Shown in pieces: positions 25,653 to 33,959 of a stretch of DNA of 41,801 nucleotides. The notes beneath the pieces were generated by a model. The model made no database searches. It had not been told where the DNA came from and saw only the letters and a list, made by a program, of their open reading frames with translations. The position numbers were made by a program, and so were the translations under genes. Within the stretch, counting starts at the first letter, position 1. Each line of letters opens with the position of its first letter. This stretch comes from Domibacillus robiginosus (GTDB taxonomy: Bacteria; Bacillota; Bacilli; Bacillales; Domibacillaceae). Location: contig NZ_LAHL01000052.1 in assembly GCF_000966195.1 (NCBI RefSeq), positions 1 to 41,801 on the forward strand, read 5' to 3'.

Positions 25653-25682
25653 CCTAAACAAACAGATATCTGTTTGTTTAGG
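25653..25682 (-). terminator. Perfect 15-bp inverted repeat terminator
   Basis: A 30-base perfect palindrome centred on GATATC, with A-run and T-run flanks, so it can terminate in both directions. It ends the siderophore permease operon and insulates the gvp operon. Confidence 0.85.
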
Positions 25683-25766
25683 ACCCTTTTTTACATATAT
25701 TTCTTTTTTATCACTCAATCACCCAGGCGTAAATGGGCTCTGGACGTTTTACTTTCGAGGATTTTC

Positions 25767-26780
25767 TTACGCCTTCTTCCCTTCACGCCGCAGCAAATAA
25801 AGAAAATAAGGAGCGCCGATCACAGCTGTTACAATGCCGGCCGGTATTTCAATGGGAGGAAATAAGCCTCTTCCTAAACTGTCTGCTGCAAGCAAAAACA
25901 GGGCTCCTATTAAAGCAGAAACCGGCAGCAAAAATTTATGCCGGGACCCGGTGAGTTTTCTTGCTACGTGAGGCGCGATCAATCCAATAAATCCGATTGA
26001 TCCAATAGCTGCCACACACATTCCGATAATGATAACGGATAGGGTGAGCAGTACATATCGCAGCTGCTTTGTTTTTTGCCCCAGGCCTATTGCCAGGTCA
26101 TCGCCGAGGTTTAGTATATCCAGTTTTGCAGACAGCAGCCAGAGTGCTATCGCAAACGGCACGCTTGGAAGCAGCATCCAAACCTGCTCCCACCCTCTTC
26201 CCCATAAGCTTCCTGCCAGCCAGAGAAGGGTGCTGTTTACGTCATCAGGAAATTTAATCATAAAATATTCAATACCCGCCTGAAAAATGGCACCGAGCGC
26301 AATCCCGATGAGCGCCAATGTAGCTGGCTTCACACCATTTTTATGCGCAAACAGCATTAAAGCAGCTGCGGCAGCCGCCGCTCCGAGAAAAGCCGAAACG
26401 GGCAGCCAAAAAACAGGTGAATCTGGAAACAGGACAATCACGATCACTGCGGCCAGGCCTGCTCCTTTTGTGACACCAATGACGTCCGGGGACGCAAGCG
26501 GGTTTCGCAAAATTCCCTGCAGAACGGCACCGGCCGTCGCCAGACCTGCTCCGGCGATCATGGCAATATAGAGCCGAGGCAGGCGGTACTCCTGAATAAT
26601 AAAGGCATGACTGGAAGCGCCGGTTCCCATTAAATCCGTTATAATATCCAGCGGTGAAATATAAACAGCCCCTACTCCAAGACTGACAGCTGATAAAAGC
26701 AGCAGCAATAATGTCAAAATAAAAAGCAGTACCAAAGGGCGTCTTTTTTTATTCAATGTTGTTTGTTCGGTTATTCTCAT
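25767..26780 (-). CDS. Siderophore ABC transporter permease (FecCD family)
   Basis: A 337-residue inner-membrane permease of the FecCD/BtuC family, with about ten hydrophobic helices. Typical segments are YRLPRLYIAMIAGAGLATAG, GILRNPLASPDVIGVTKGAG and GFIGLIAPHVARKLTG, the last being the coupling region that contacts the ATPase. The ATG overlaps the stop of the upstream permease by four bases (ATGA), so the two are co-translated and probably form a heterodimer. It resembles the YfhA/FeuC type. No ATPase gene follows; a shared one such as YusV would be needed. Confidence 0.92.
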   Translation of the reverse strand: MRITEQTTLNKKRRPLVLLFILTLLLLLLSAVSLGVGAVYISPLDIITDLMGTGASSHAFIIQEYRLPRLYIAMIAGAGLATAGAVLQGILRNPLASPDVIGVTKGAGLAAVIVIVLFPDSPVFWLPVSAFLGAAAAAAALMLFAHKNGVKPATLALIGIALGAIFQAGIEYFMIKFPDDVNSTLLWLAGSLWGRGWEQVWMLLPSVPFAIALWLLSAKLDILNLGDDLAIGLGQKTKQLRYVLLTLSVIIIGMCVAAIGSIGFIGLIAPHVARKLTGSRHKFLLPVSALIGALFLLAADSLGRGLFPPIEIPAGIVTAVIGAPYFLYLLRREGKKA

Positions 26781-27781
26781 TGTTTAATGCCCCTTCCCTG
26801 CTTGGCTAAATACAGAAAGAACGGAGCTCCGATCAAGGCGGTCACAATTCCAACTGGTGATTCAAACGGATACGCAATAAAGCGGGAAAGAATATCCGCA
26901 TATACAACAAGAAGTGCGCCAAACAAAGCCGAAAACGGAATAATTCTTCGATAATCCCCGCCAACAAGTTTTTTAACAATGTGAGGGACAATCAAGCCGA
27001 CAAAGCCGACTGGCCCTGCCACTGCAACAGACGCTCCTGCCAGCACAATCACCAGCAGTCCGGCCAGAATTCGAATTTGTGTCACTTTTTGTCCTAGGCC
27101 CTGTGCCAGGCTTTCTCCTAGCACAAGAACAGAGATCGACCTGGAAAGCGCGGCAGCTAAAATCAATCCGCCAAGCGACCATGGAAGCATCAATTCTACA
27201 TGCGTCCAGCTTTTTCCGTTTATCGCGCCGACCATCCAATAGAGAGCATCCTTACCCTGATCACTAAAAAGAACGACTCCCTGTGTTAAAGAAGACAGAA
27301 AAAAGTGAACGGCCATTCCGGCTAGTGCGAGTTTGACCGGTGTCATTCCGCCGCCTGAAGCGAAAGAGTATACAATTACGCCTCCCAGGGCTGCTCCTAA
27401 AAACGCCGCATATACGAGAGAAGCAGAAGAAAGACCTGGAAAAAGAACAAGTGACGAAACAACAAACAAGGATGCTCCGGCATTTACACCAAACACTTGC
27501 GGAGAAGCCAGTGCATTTTTCGTAATCGCCTGCATAAGGGCTCCAGCAACAGCGAGACTGGCTCCCACGAGTACGCCGATTACCGCCCGCGGCAGGCGCA
27601 GCGTCCGAATAATCACCTGTTCTTTTGATTCATCCCAATCGATAAAAGAATGAAGAACAGTCTGCGCTTTTATATCGGCAGCGCCTACTGAAATGCTAAG
27701 AACGACGCCTATTAATAATAAAATGATTCCAATGAAAGCAGTAAGATAAATCGTTACTTTTTGTTTTGATGCTCTGTTCAT
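26777..27781 (-). CDS. Siderophore ABC transporter permease (FecCD family), first subunit
   Basis: A 334-residue FecCD permease with LRLPRAVIGVLVGASLAVAG, ITKNALASPQVFGVNAGAS and GPVGFVGLIVPHIVKKLVGG. The frame opens at a TTG at 27805, but no ribosome site serves it; the ATG at 27781 with GGAA-rich sequence upstream (TTGGAAAAGAA) is preferred, though the site is weak. It is separated from the binding-protein gene by an attenuator-like hairpin, which fits lower expression of permeases than of the binding protein. Resembles the YfiZ/FeuB type. Confidence 0.9.
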   Translation of the reverse strand: MNRASKQKVTIYLTAFIGIILLLIGVVLSISVGAADIKAQTVLHSFIDWDESKEQVIIRTLRLPRAVIGVLVGASLAVAGALMQAITKNALASPQVFGVNAGASLFVVSSLVLFPGLSSASLVYAAFLGAALGGVIVYSFASGGGMTPVKLALAGMAVHFFLSSLTQGVVLFSDQGKDALYWMVGAINGKSWTHVELMLPWSLGGLILAAALSRSISVLVLGESLAQGLGQKVTQIRILAGLLVIVLAGASVAVAGPVGFVGLIVPHIVKKLVGGDYRRIIPFSALFGALLVVYADILSRFIAYPFESPVGIVTALIGAPFFLYLAKQGRGIKQ

Positions 27782-27820
27782 TTCTTTTCCAACACTTCCT
27801 GACAAGATTTAAACAGAAAA

Positions 27821-27847
27821 GGAAGCAAGGAGACGTTTCCTTACTTC
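27821..27847 (-). terminator. Attenuator-like hairpin inside the siderophore operon
   Basis: Stem GGAAG(C/T)AAGGA paired with its complement; on the minus strand it is followed by TTTTCTGTTT. It lies between the binding-protein and permease genes, where partial termination is common in ABC operons. Confidence 0.65.
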
Positions 27848-27857
27848 CTTTTTTGTT

Positions 27858-28835
27858 TTATTTGTTTTCACCAAGCATTTCCAGCATATTCGCACCAATC
27901 GCTTCAGCAGAGACAACTCCGCGGAACCTTGTCCACAAGTCACGGTCCACGTCATACACTTGTCCGTTTTTAACTGCTTTTAAGTTTTTCCAGAGCGGAT
28001 TGTTTTTCCATTCATCCGTAATGAGCTTGCCATCATTATTCGCTAAAAGTAAAATATCCGGATCAATTTCTACAAGCTGCTCTAAATTCATTTCAGCATA
28101 AGGTTCTTCCTGCTGGATCGCATTTTTGAACCCAAGGTGTTCAAGAAGTTCACCGTCATAAGAAGAAGAGGTATGTGCCTGGAATGATGTATCACGAACA
28201 ACAGCAGGCAAAATCGTCACGTTTGGATCTGCTTTCAGCTTTGCTTTTGTTTCTTCAATCGTTTTTTCATGTTCAGCCAGTCTTGTTTTGGCTTCCTCTT
28301 CTTTTCCGACCGCCTGGGCAATCGTATTAAAGGCACCCAGGTTTTCCTGGTATGTGGATTCACGGCTTTTCAGGACAATCGTTGGAGCAATTTTCTGCAA
28401 GTCTTCATATACATTTTTATGACGTTCTGCATCTGCAATAATCAAATCCGGCTGAAGAGAGCTGATCACTTCCAGGTTCGGCTGCTCACGTGTTCCTACA
28501 GATGTATAGTCTGTCTCTTTCCCAACAAGCTTTGCAATCATTTCTTTCTTTTCATCGTCTGCGATCCCAGCGGCCTCTATGCCAAGTGCATTCAATGAAT
28601 CTACAAACGATAATTCAAGCGCTACAACTTTCTTAGGTGTACCCTCGATTTCCGTTTCCCCCATCTCATGGGTGATCGTTTTAGTATTCCCGCTTTCTGT
28701 TTGGCCAGCACCTTGGACGTTTTCGGAATCTGCTGCTTTTTGGGTACTGCTGCAGCCCCCCAAGGCTAATAGAAAAGCAATGGCTAAAAGCAGGCCGGCT
28801 CCTTTTACAGAACCTGTTTTCATCCACTTCAACAT
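27858..28835 (-). CDS. Iron-siderophore-binding lipoprotein
   Basis: A 325-residue solute-binding protein, anchored outside the cell by a lipid on Cys28 of the lipobox LALGGC. The mature part is a class III binding protein: GTPKKVVALELSFVDSLNAL, LQPDLIIADAERHKNVYEDL, and near the end WTRFRGVVSAEAIGANMLEM. It is most like the YfiY group, which takes up hydroxamate-citrate siderophores, but the ligand is not certain. AGAGGAAGT precedes the ATG. A perfect 7-1-7 Fur box lies about 50 bases upstream. Confidence 0.92.
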   Translation of the reverse strand: MLKWMKTGSVKGAGLLLAIAFLLALGGCSSTQKAADSENVQGAGQTESGNTKTITHEMGETEIEGTPKKVVALELSFVDSLNALGIEAAGIADDEKKEMIAKLVGKETDYTSVGTREQPNLEVISSLQPDLIIADAERHKNVYEDLQKIAPTIVLKSRESTYQENLGAFNTIAQAVGKEEEAKTRLAEHEKTIEETKAKLKADPNVTILPAVVRDTSFQAHTSSSYDGELLEHLGFKNAIQQEEPYAEMNLEQLVEIDPDILLLANNDGKLITDEWKNNPLWKNLKAVKNGQVYDVDRDLWTRFRGVVSAEAIGANMLEMLGENK

Positions 28836-28883
28836 GGCAAATAACTTCCTCTCTGTTGCTAATATGTATGATGTTTTGCTATT

Positions 28884-28898
28884 TGATAATGATTATCA
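28884..28898 (-). promoter_or_regulatory. Fur box
   Basis: TGATAATGATTATCA is a perfect 7-1-7 inverted repeat identical to the core Fur consensus of Bacillus. It lies in the promoter of the siderophore operon, which should be repressed by iron. Confidence 0.92.
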
Positions 28899-28998
28899 TT
28901 TTTAAACAAAGAAGACGCAAGGTTATGTACATTGTGTTTTTTAAAAAAATTAAATTTAAGTGAATACTTTCACACAAAGTAAAAAACTGCTTGCATTC

Positions 28999-29027
28999 CC
29001 CTTTTTTCTTCTTTTAAGAAAAAAGGG
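28999..29027. repeat. Perfect 12-bp hairpin in the spacer between fur-regulated operon and ykuK
   Basis: CCCTTTTTTCTT and AAGAAAAAAGGG are exact complements around a five-base loop. The spacer (28836-29199) otherwise holds the Fur box and the ykuK promoter region. The hairpin lacks a T-run, so it is not a standard terminator. Confidence 0.5.
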
Positions 29028-29199
29028 CCTTCTTGGTTTGATTCTCTTTATTAAAAATAATTTTTTACCCGTTTCCTGCATAAGCATTACAAAAGCCTTT
29101 TATAAAACCCAAGCTTCAATCATTAAAAACAGGACAACCATTATGAACCGGTCCCTACTGCATTCGCATATACTATATATAAAGAGGAGCTGTTATGAT

Positions 29200-29748
29200 A
29201 TGAATCATTCTCTTCCTTCTTTCCATGAACCAGATGTACGATTCAGGACGATCAATCAAAAAGGACTTACCTTTGAAGATGTATTTCATCAAATTCTCTG
29301 GTTTATGAGCCAGGACCCTACCGGAAAATATCGGCTTATGATCGGTTCTGATTCACAGGTTCATGGAAGCGAAACTGTTTTTGCCACGGTCATTATCATT
29401 CATCGAAAAGGAAAAGGAGCATGGGCTTTTTTGCGAAAAATCCGCTATCCAAGAAGATATGAAAATCTATATGAAAAAATCTCTACGGAAACATCGCTTA
29501 CAGAAGAAATCGCCAGCTTATTTACTGAGGAACATAAAATGCAGATGATTGATATGGTCCTGCCTTACATTTATAAAGGTTCGTCTTTCACGATAGAAGG
29601 GCATATTGATATTGGATCAGAACAGCAAAATAAAACGAGAATTTTTATAAAAGAAATGGTTTCTAGAATGCAGTCTGCGGGGCTCGAGCCAAAAATCAAG
29701 CCGGATTCAATTGCTGCATATGGGGTAGCCAACCGGCATACAAAATAA
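29200..29748 (+). CDS. ykuK: DUF458 / RNase H-like protein (YkuK family)
   Basis: A 182-residue protein with YkuK-family motifs: FRTINQKGLTFEDVFHQI, MIGSDSQVHGSETVFATVII, HRKGKGAWAFLRKIRYPRR and the ending KIKPDSIAAYGVANRHTK. The spaced acidic residues (GSDSQ, STETSL, DIG, KPDS) fit a ribonuclease H-like fold. The open frame extends to 28960, but AGAGGAG ten bases before ATG 29200 marks the start. B. subtilis YkuK has no firm function. The frame is monocistronic or runs on to the small frame at 29814. Confidence 0.88.
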   Translation: MNHSLPSFHEPDVRFRTINQKGLTFEDVFHQILWFMSQDPTGKYRLMIGSDSQVHGSETVFATVIIIHRKGKGAWAFLRKIRYPRRYENLYEKISTETSLTEEIASLFTEEHKMQMIDMVLPYIYKGSSFTIEGHIDIGSEQQNKTRIFIKEMVSRMQSAGLEPKIKPDSIAAYGVANRHTK

Positions 29749-29813
29749 TCCTTTTTCTGCAAAAAGAGATATTTTGTATACATACTTGTTAAGCAATTTC
29801 CCTCTTCCTTACC

Positions 29814-30059
29814 TTGTGTGTTTATTCCTTTTTAAATGTAGAATGTAACTCATTGAAAGACGCAGAGCAAAAGATATCTACAACAGCCGCACCGGTAAAC
29901 TTTGTTAATAAGGACGCTGTTAATGAATGTTTTAATCTATTTTCGAACCTTTTGCCCAGATCTGTGTCGGCAAAATCGATTTCATACTATACCGGCCGTT
30001 ATGAAACTCAATCTGCAGATGGAGCGAGCGTTACAGTCAATATACAAAAGAGAATTTAA
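29814..30059 (+). CDS. Small unknown frame, perhaps a fragment
   Basis: An 81-codon frame opening with TTG and no clear ribosome site. It contains KDAEQKISTTAAPVNFVNKD and SVSAKSISYYTGRYETQSAD. I do not recognise it. The coherent amphipathic sequence and the strong terminator straight after suggest it is or was coding, possibly as the end of a larger lost gene. Confidence 0.35.
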   Translation: MCVYSFLNVECNSLKDAEQKISTTAAPVNFVNKDAVNECFNLFSNLLPRSVSAKSISYYTGRYETQSADGASVTVNIQKRI

Positions 30060-30064
30060 TCATT

Positions 30065-30097
30065 AAAAAAAGCATCCATACGCTGGATGCTTTTTTT
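30065..30097. terminator. Bidirectional terminator
   Basis: Stem AGCATCCA/TGGATGCT with a five-base loop, flanked by six A and seven T. It separates the ykuK side (plus) from the esterase relic (minus). Confidence 0.85.
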
Positions 30098-30176
30098 CAA
30101 AATTCCAATCAAGCATGTTGGGCTTTACCGCTTTTTTACGACCGCGTATTTTTTAGCTTTTGGATCTCCTGCTTTG

Positions 30177-30733
30177 TTACTTTTCAATATGCAAAAATCG
30201 AAATGCACGGCTCATAGCAGAAGGAACGACTGAAGCATGATTTTCCTCGGGCGCAACATAAAAGGAAACATTCTTTTATTCTAGTTGGTTTTTTAATTTT
30301 AAAGCGTCATCCACCATAAACGTTTCTTTTTCGCCGACGCTCATAAACAGGCTCGGTATCGCTCCCCCTGTATTCTGCTTTAAAAAAGCAGCCACATAAC
30401 GAAACAGCTCATGATTATTCCACCAGATAGACGGACTGGACGCGATGTAATATCTAAATGCCGATGGCTTTATGCAAAGTGTCCAGGGAACAAAATACCC
30501 CCCCAGTGAATGGCCAAAAAGAATACTTTTTGTATGGTCGGCTGAATAATGCTCTTGTACATACGGCATCAGTTCTTTTTCTAAAAAAGCGAGAAAACGC
30601 TTTGCACCCCCATGATCCCCCAAATTTGCCCATTCAGCCGATCCGGATATACATATTGGCTGGACGGTGCGGTGAAGTCATAAAAACGTCGCTGAACTCT
30701 TTCTTCTGACTTATGTCCAATACCGATGAAGCG
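30177..30733 (-). pseudogene. Decayed siderophore (BesA/IroE-type) esterase
   Basis: Minus-strand frames give most of an alpha/beta-hydrolase of the Fes/BesA/IroE type. First RFYDFTAPSSQYVYPDRLNG in one frame. Then GGAKRFLAFLEKELMPYVQE and the nucleophile elbow LFGHSLGGYF in an open frame (30276-30623). After a stop at 30276, VSFYVAPEENHASVVPSAMS and FRFLHIEK continue in a third frame to 30177, including the catalytic His of the ENH motif. So there are at least two frameshifts. The N-terminal third is absent, cut at the end of the Hsp70-like gene. Ferric-siderophore trilactone hydrolysis was the likely former role. Confidence 0.75.
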
Positions 30734-30734
30734 A

Positions 30735-33700
30735 TCAGCTTAACTCCATTTTGGTAATATCACTTAGATAAACGTCATTTCCAATTGATTCTTCATGGGC
30801 GACCACATATTCAAGAATAGTCGGGCTTATTGTTCGAATGTACACGAATGCTCCATCATCTACATGGTCGATGCGAAATTTTTTCCGCTGAACCTGCTTA
30901 ATATCAAGCTGGTTGGTGCTGGCTTCCGGCAGGCTTGTGTAATAAATTTCAAAATCTTCTTCCGAGGCATCAATGAATAAGTGCCATGTATTATACGGTT
31001 CTTCTTGATCAATGATGGTTTTGAATTTTCCTTTTTTTCCTCTGCCCAAAAAGTATTTAAACTTCGACTCATCATTGATCATATTACGGTTAATCACTTT
31101 GATACTTCCGCCTTTTCTGCTTTGTACCAATCCAAAAGCAACGCCCGTTTTGCCTGTAGGTGCTGTTAATACATTTCGATCAACCGCTCTATTTCGTTCT
31201 TCTTGTTTTACATAAGCTGCCTCTGTCCCTAGGGGCGGAAAAATCTCAAAGAGGCGACCGGATCCTTCTTCTCCGTTTTGAATATGCTGTCCTTCTTTTT
31301 CAATCCATTTATTAAAGAGCTTTATCACAACTGGAGATTTGCACGAATTACCTGCAAGCAGGATGTTCACTTTGTTCATGCTGCTGGTTTCTGACCGGCC
31401 AAAAGCACGCCGTAAAGACTCAAAGAAGTTTTTAATACCCTTTTCAATTCTTTCTTCAATCAGTTGCTCCAGCTCATTTTGATCAATCAACAGTTCAACA
31501 TTGAGCTTGGCCTGACCTGTTTTGTCAAACAGGTCTGCGCGGATCATTCCTTTTTCAAACTGTTCTTCATACTGTTCATGCTTTTCCCAGAGAGGTCTTA
31601 ATTTTTCCACTAATTGTTTTGTGTTTAAGTAGGATTCTTGTGACTCATTAATCAGTGTCTCACTGCCGGGAAATTTCATCCCTTCTGCTGGAAGCGTAAA
31701 AGAAATATTTAATTCGCGCATGGTTTTCTGGTTGTTTTTAAACACCTGGAACGCCAGAAACTCCAGCAGGTTCTCTCCGCCTAAATAGCGGTCTCCCCCT
31801 GCTGAAAAATGTTCAATCACATAGTCATACCGGCTTTCTTTCGGACCTGCTTCACGCCAAATGCCATAGTCAAAATCTGTCGTTCCTCCACCAAAATCAA
31901 ATACGCCATAATATGTTTTTTCCTCTCCCTCCGGCTCAAAGCCATATTCCTGCAGGGCACAAATAGCATAAGCAGCTGGTTCACTTGCACCGCCTGTGAC
32001 GCGGAATTTTCTCATCAGTTCTGCATCCTGCTGAATTGAAACAGGAAGCGTCTTTTTGAGCCCGCGCTCAAAGCTCTGAAGGATTTTTTCTCTTACCGCT
32101 TTTTCGTAAGTAACCGGGAAGGATAAGGTGTAGTCCAGGTAAATACCGTTATGCTGATTGTTTATATATAAACCCAGATAGTAGGCATACAATTCAATTG
32201 GGTTAATTTCCTGCTCTGTTAAATCTAAAAAGGAACGAAGAACGATGTCATAGCCCCTTTTATCTTTTATACGAAGGTGGTTTTTCTTTTCTCCAGCCCA
32301 TGCCTTTAAATTATTTAAGATCGAATAATAATGATCACTTTTTCCATTCATCAAGCTATTAAAAGCTGTGTGTGAAACTGTTACATCCTGCCACTTTGTA
32401 TCCGGTCTTCCTTCTTTTTCTTGATAAAGCTCGATGAACTGTTTTAAATCAATAAATTCAATGACCGTGGGATTTTCATAATGCCAGTCCTGTACCTCCG
32501 TGTTAAAGTAGCCTACGCCTACCCGCATCGGAAGCGTGAAATCACTTTTTTCCTGGTGTACAACCACTGTGCTTTTCGTGCCAAAATCAATGCCTACTAT
32601 GCCGTCTTCTCGAATGTCCATTTTAGGGTTTCTGGCCATGATTTCATCTCTCAGCTTAATCGTTAACGGTTTTTCTTCATTGAGAACCGGCCATAAATCC
32701 CAGTGACCTCGGTTAGGGTCCGTTAACATCTTTTCATCGTATGTATCGATGTCTGCCCTTACTTTTTCAGAGTTTAAAAGTTTCTCGAAAAACGATTCGG
32801 AGTCGATCGCGATGGCCGGCAATTCGTTTTGAAAATTTTCATGATCTAAATTCTTTAATTGATACAATGCCAGCAGATACTCGTATTCTTTTTCGCGTTC
32901 CACACTTAACCCACTTGGCACCAATCCGTTTTCCAGCCACAAATGAATCGCCGTATGGTCGCTGGTTTCAAGCGAGTTCTCTCCATTTAAACGGAAAATA
33001 GGGACGAAGAAACCTTTCCCCTGTAAATCAATTTTTTGGTTGAGAACATCAAAACCTTGCAGATCGTATTCAGTTAGTTTAAACGCGATTAGTTTAGAAG
33101 AATGGGCCTGTGTATTGGCAAATATCCTTGAAACAGGCGGGTTTTTGCTGGTTGATGTATCTTCTAACGCAAGTATTTTTTTAAAGACTGGATGATCGGT
33201 TGTGCTAAAGCTGGCAGCCGCTTCTTCCCTAGTCATGGCATCCCCTTTAAAGCCTGACACGTCCAGGTGCTTCTTATAATCAAAATCTTCATCTGCTAAT
33301 TTGTAGTGTTTTCGATAAGGCAATAAAGCAGCAATGCTGTGATCATACAATACGTTTGTATTGTTCATATAAACCCATTTGGAGCGGAGCATTCTTTTCA
33401 TCTCTTGAAAAAAGTCGGCGTCTTCTTTAAAAAAGTCGGCCTCTGCCTTCTGATATAAATGGCTAATTAAAGATTTTACTTCATTGTATGTCATGGAAAT
33501 AGATGTGACCGGAATCGTTTGCACATCAGGTGAAAGCAAATCCTGTTTGTTATTTTCTTGTATTAAATGAATAGAACGATCTTCAACCTGTTTTGGATCC
33601 ACCTTCGTTACGCTTTCAGCAGGTTCTTCTTCTTCAACGGGTTCTTGTTTTTCCGCTTCTGCGACGGATTCGGCTGGGTATGCATCGCCAGACTCCATAT

Positions 33701-33920
33701 CACAAATCAGCTCCCCAATCTTCACCCACGTATTTTCCGCTACAAGTCGTTCTTTAAGCGTGCCTTCTGTTTCAGAAAAAAGATCAAATTCAATGTCCTC
33801 ACTGCTGAATTTAGCCAGGGCATCACCTACTGTAACGTAGTCTCCCGGCTGTTTATACCACTCTACCAGCAGAATTTTTTCAATATCTTCTCCAAGCTCT
33901 GGAATCGTAATCGATGTCAT
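30735..33920 (-). CDS. Fusion of lysine-less lipoyl-like domain and Hsp70-type ATPase
   Basis: A 1061-residue cytosolic protein. Residues 1-76 align with the lipoyl domain of 2-oxoacid dehydrogenase E2 (IPELGEDIEKILLVEWYKQP, then GDYVTVGDALAKF), but the DKA lysine position reads DIE (Ile43), so it cannot be lipoylated. An acidic Pro/Glu linker (77-110) follows. Residues 130-435 are unfamiliar. The actin/Hsp70 ATPase spans about 438-935: phosphate-1 GIDFGTKSTVV (443-453), VTGGASEPAAYAI, phosphate-2 VFDFGGGTTDF (673-683), SAGGDRYLGGENLLEF and adenosine motif ILLAGNSCKSP (853-862). The last 125 residues are predicted beta-rich, not a recognisable DnaK substrate domain. AAAGGAG precedes the ATG; a GrpE-like gene lies 39 bases upstream. 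Confidence 0.85.
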   Translation of the reverse strand: MTSITIPELGEDIEKILLVEWYKQPGDYVTVGDALAKFSSEDIEFDLFSETEGTLKERLVAENTWVKIGELICDMESGDAYPAESVAEAEKQEPVEEEEPAESVTKVDPKQVEDRSIHLIQENNKQDLLSPDVQTIPVTSISMTYNEVKSLISHLYQKAEADFFKEDADFFQEMKRMLRSKWVYMNNTNVLYDHSIAALLPYRKHYKLADEDFDYKKHLDVSGFKGDAMTREEAAASFSTTDHPVFKKILALEDTSTSKNPPVSRIFANTQAHSSKLIAFKLTEYDLQGFDVLNQKIDLQGKGFFVPIFRLNGENSLETSDHTAIHLWLENGLVPSGLSVEREKEYEYLLALYQLKNLDHENFQNELPAIAIDSESFFEKLLNSEKVRADIDTYDEKMLTDPNRGHWDLWPVLNEEKPLTIKLRDEIMARNPKMDIREDGIVGIDFGTKSTVVVHQEKSDFTLPMRVGVGYFNTEVQDWHYENPTVIEFIDLKQFIELYQEKEGRPDTKWQDVTVSHTAFNSLMNGKSDHYYSILNNLKAWAGEKKNHLRIKDKRGYDIVLRSFLDLTEQEINPIELYAYYLGLYINNQHNGIYLDYTLSFPVTYEKAVREKILQSFERGLKKTLPVSIQQDAELMRKFRVTGGASEPAAYAICALQEYGFEPEGEEKTYYGVFDFGGGTTDFDYGIWREAGPKESRYDYVIEHFSAGGDRYLGGENLLEFLAFQVFKNNQKTMRELNISFTLPAEGMKFPGSETLINESQESYLNTKQLVEKLRPLWEKHEQYEEQFEKGMIRADLFDKTGQAKLNVELLIDQNELEQLIEERIEKGIKNFFESLRRAFGRSETSSMNKVNILLAGNSCKSPVVIKLFNKWIEKEGQHIQNGEEGSGRLFEIFPPLGTEAAYVKQEERNRAVDRNVLTAPTGKTGVAFGLVQSRKGGSIKVINRNMINDESKFKYFLGRGKKGKFKTIIDQEEPYNTWHLFIDASEEDFEIYYTSLPEASTNQLDIKQVQRKKFRIDHVDDGAFVYIRTISPTILEYVVAHEESIGNDVYLSDITKMELS

Positions 33921-33959
33921 ATGCTTTTCTCCTTTGCTATTTATCTCTTTTTTTGCCTG

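Noticed and set aside
28999-29027. 12-bp perfect hairpin as a terminator
   Set aside because: No T-run follows on either strand, and no gene ends nearby on the plus strand; kept only as a repeat.
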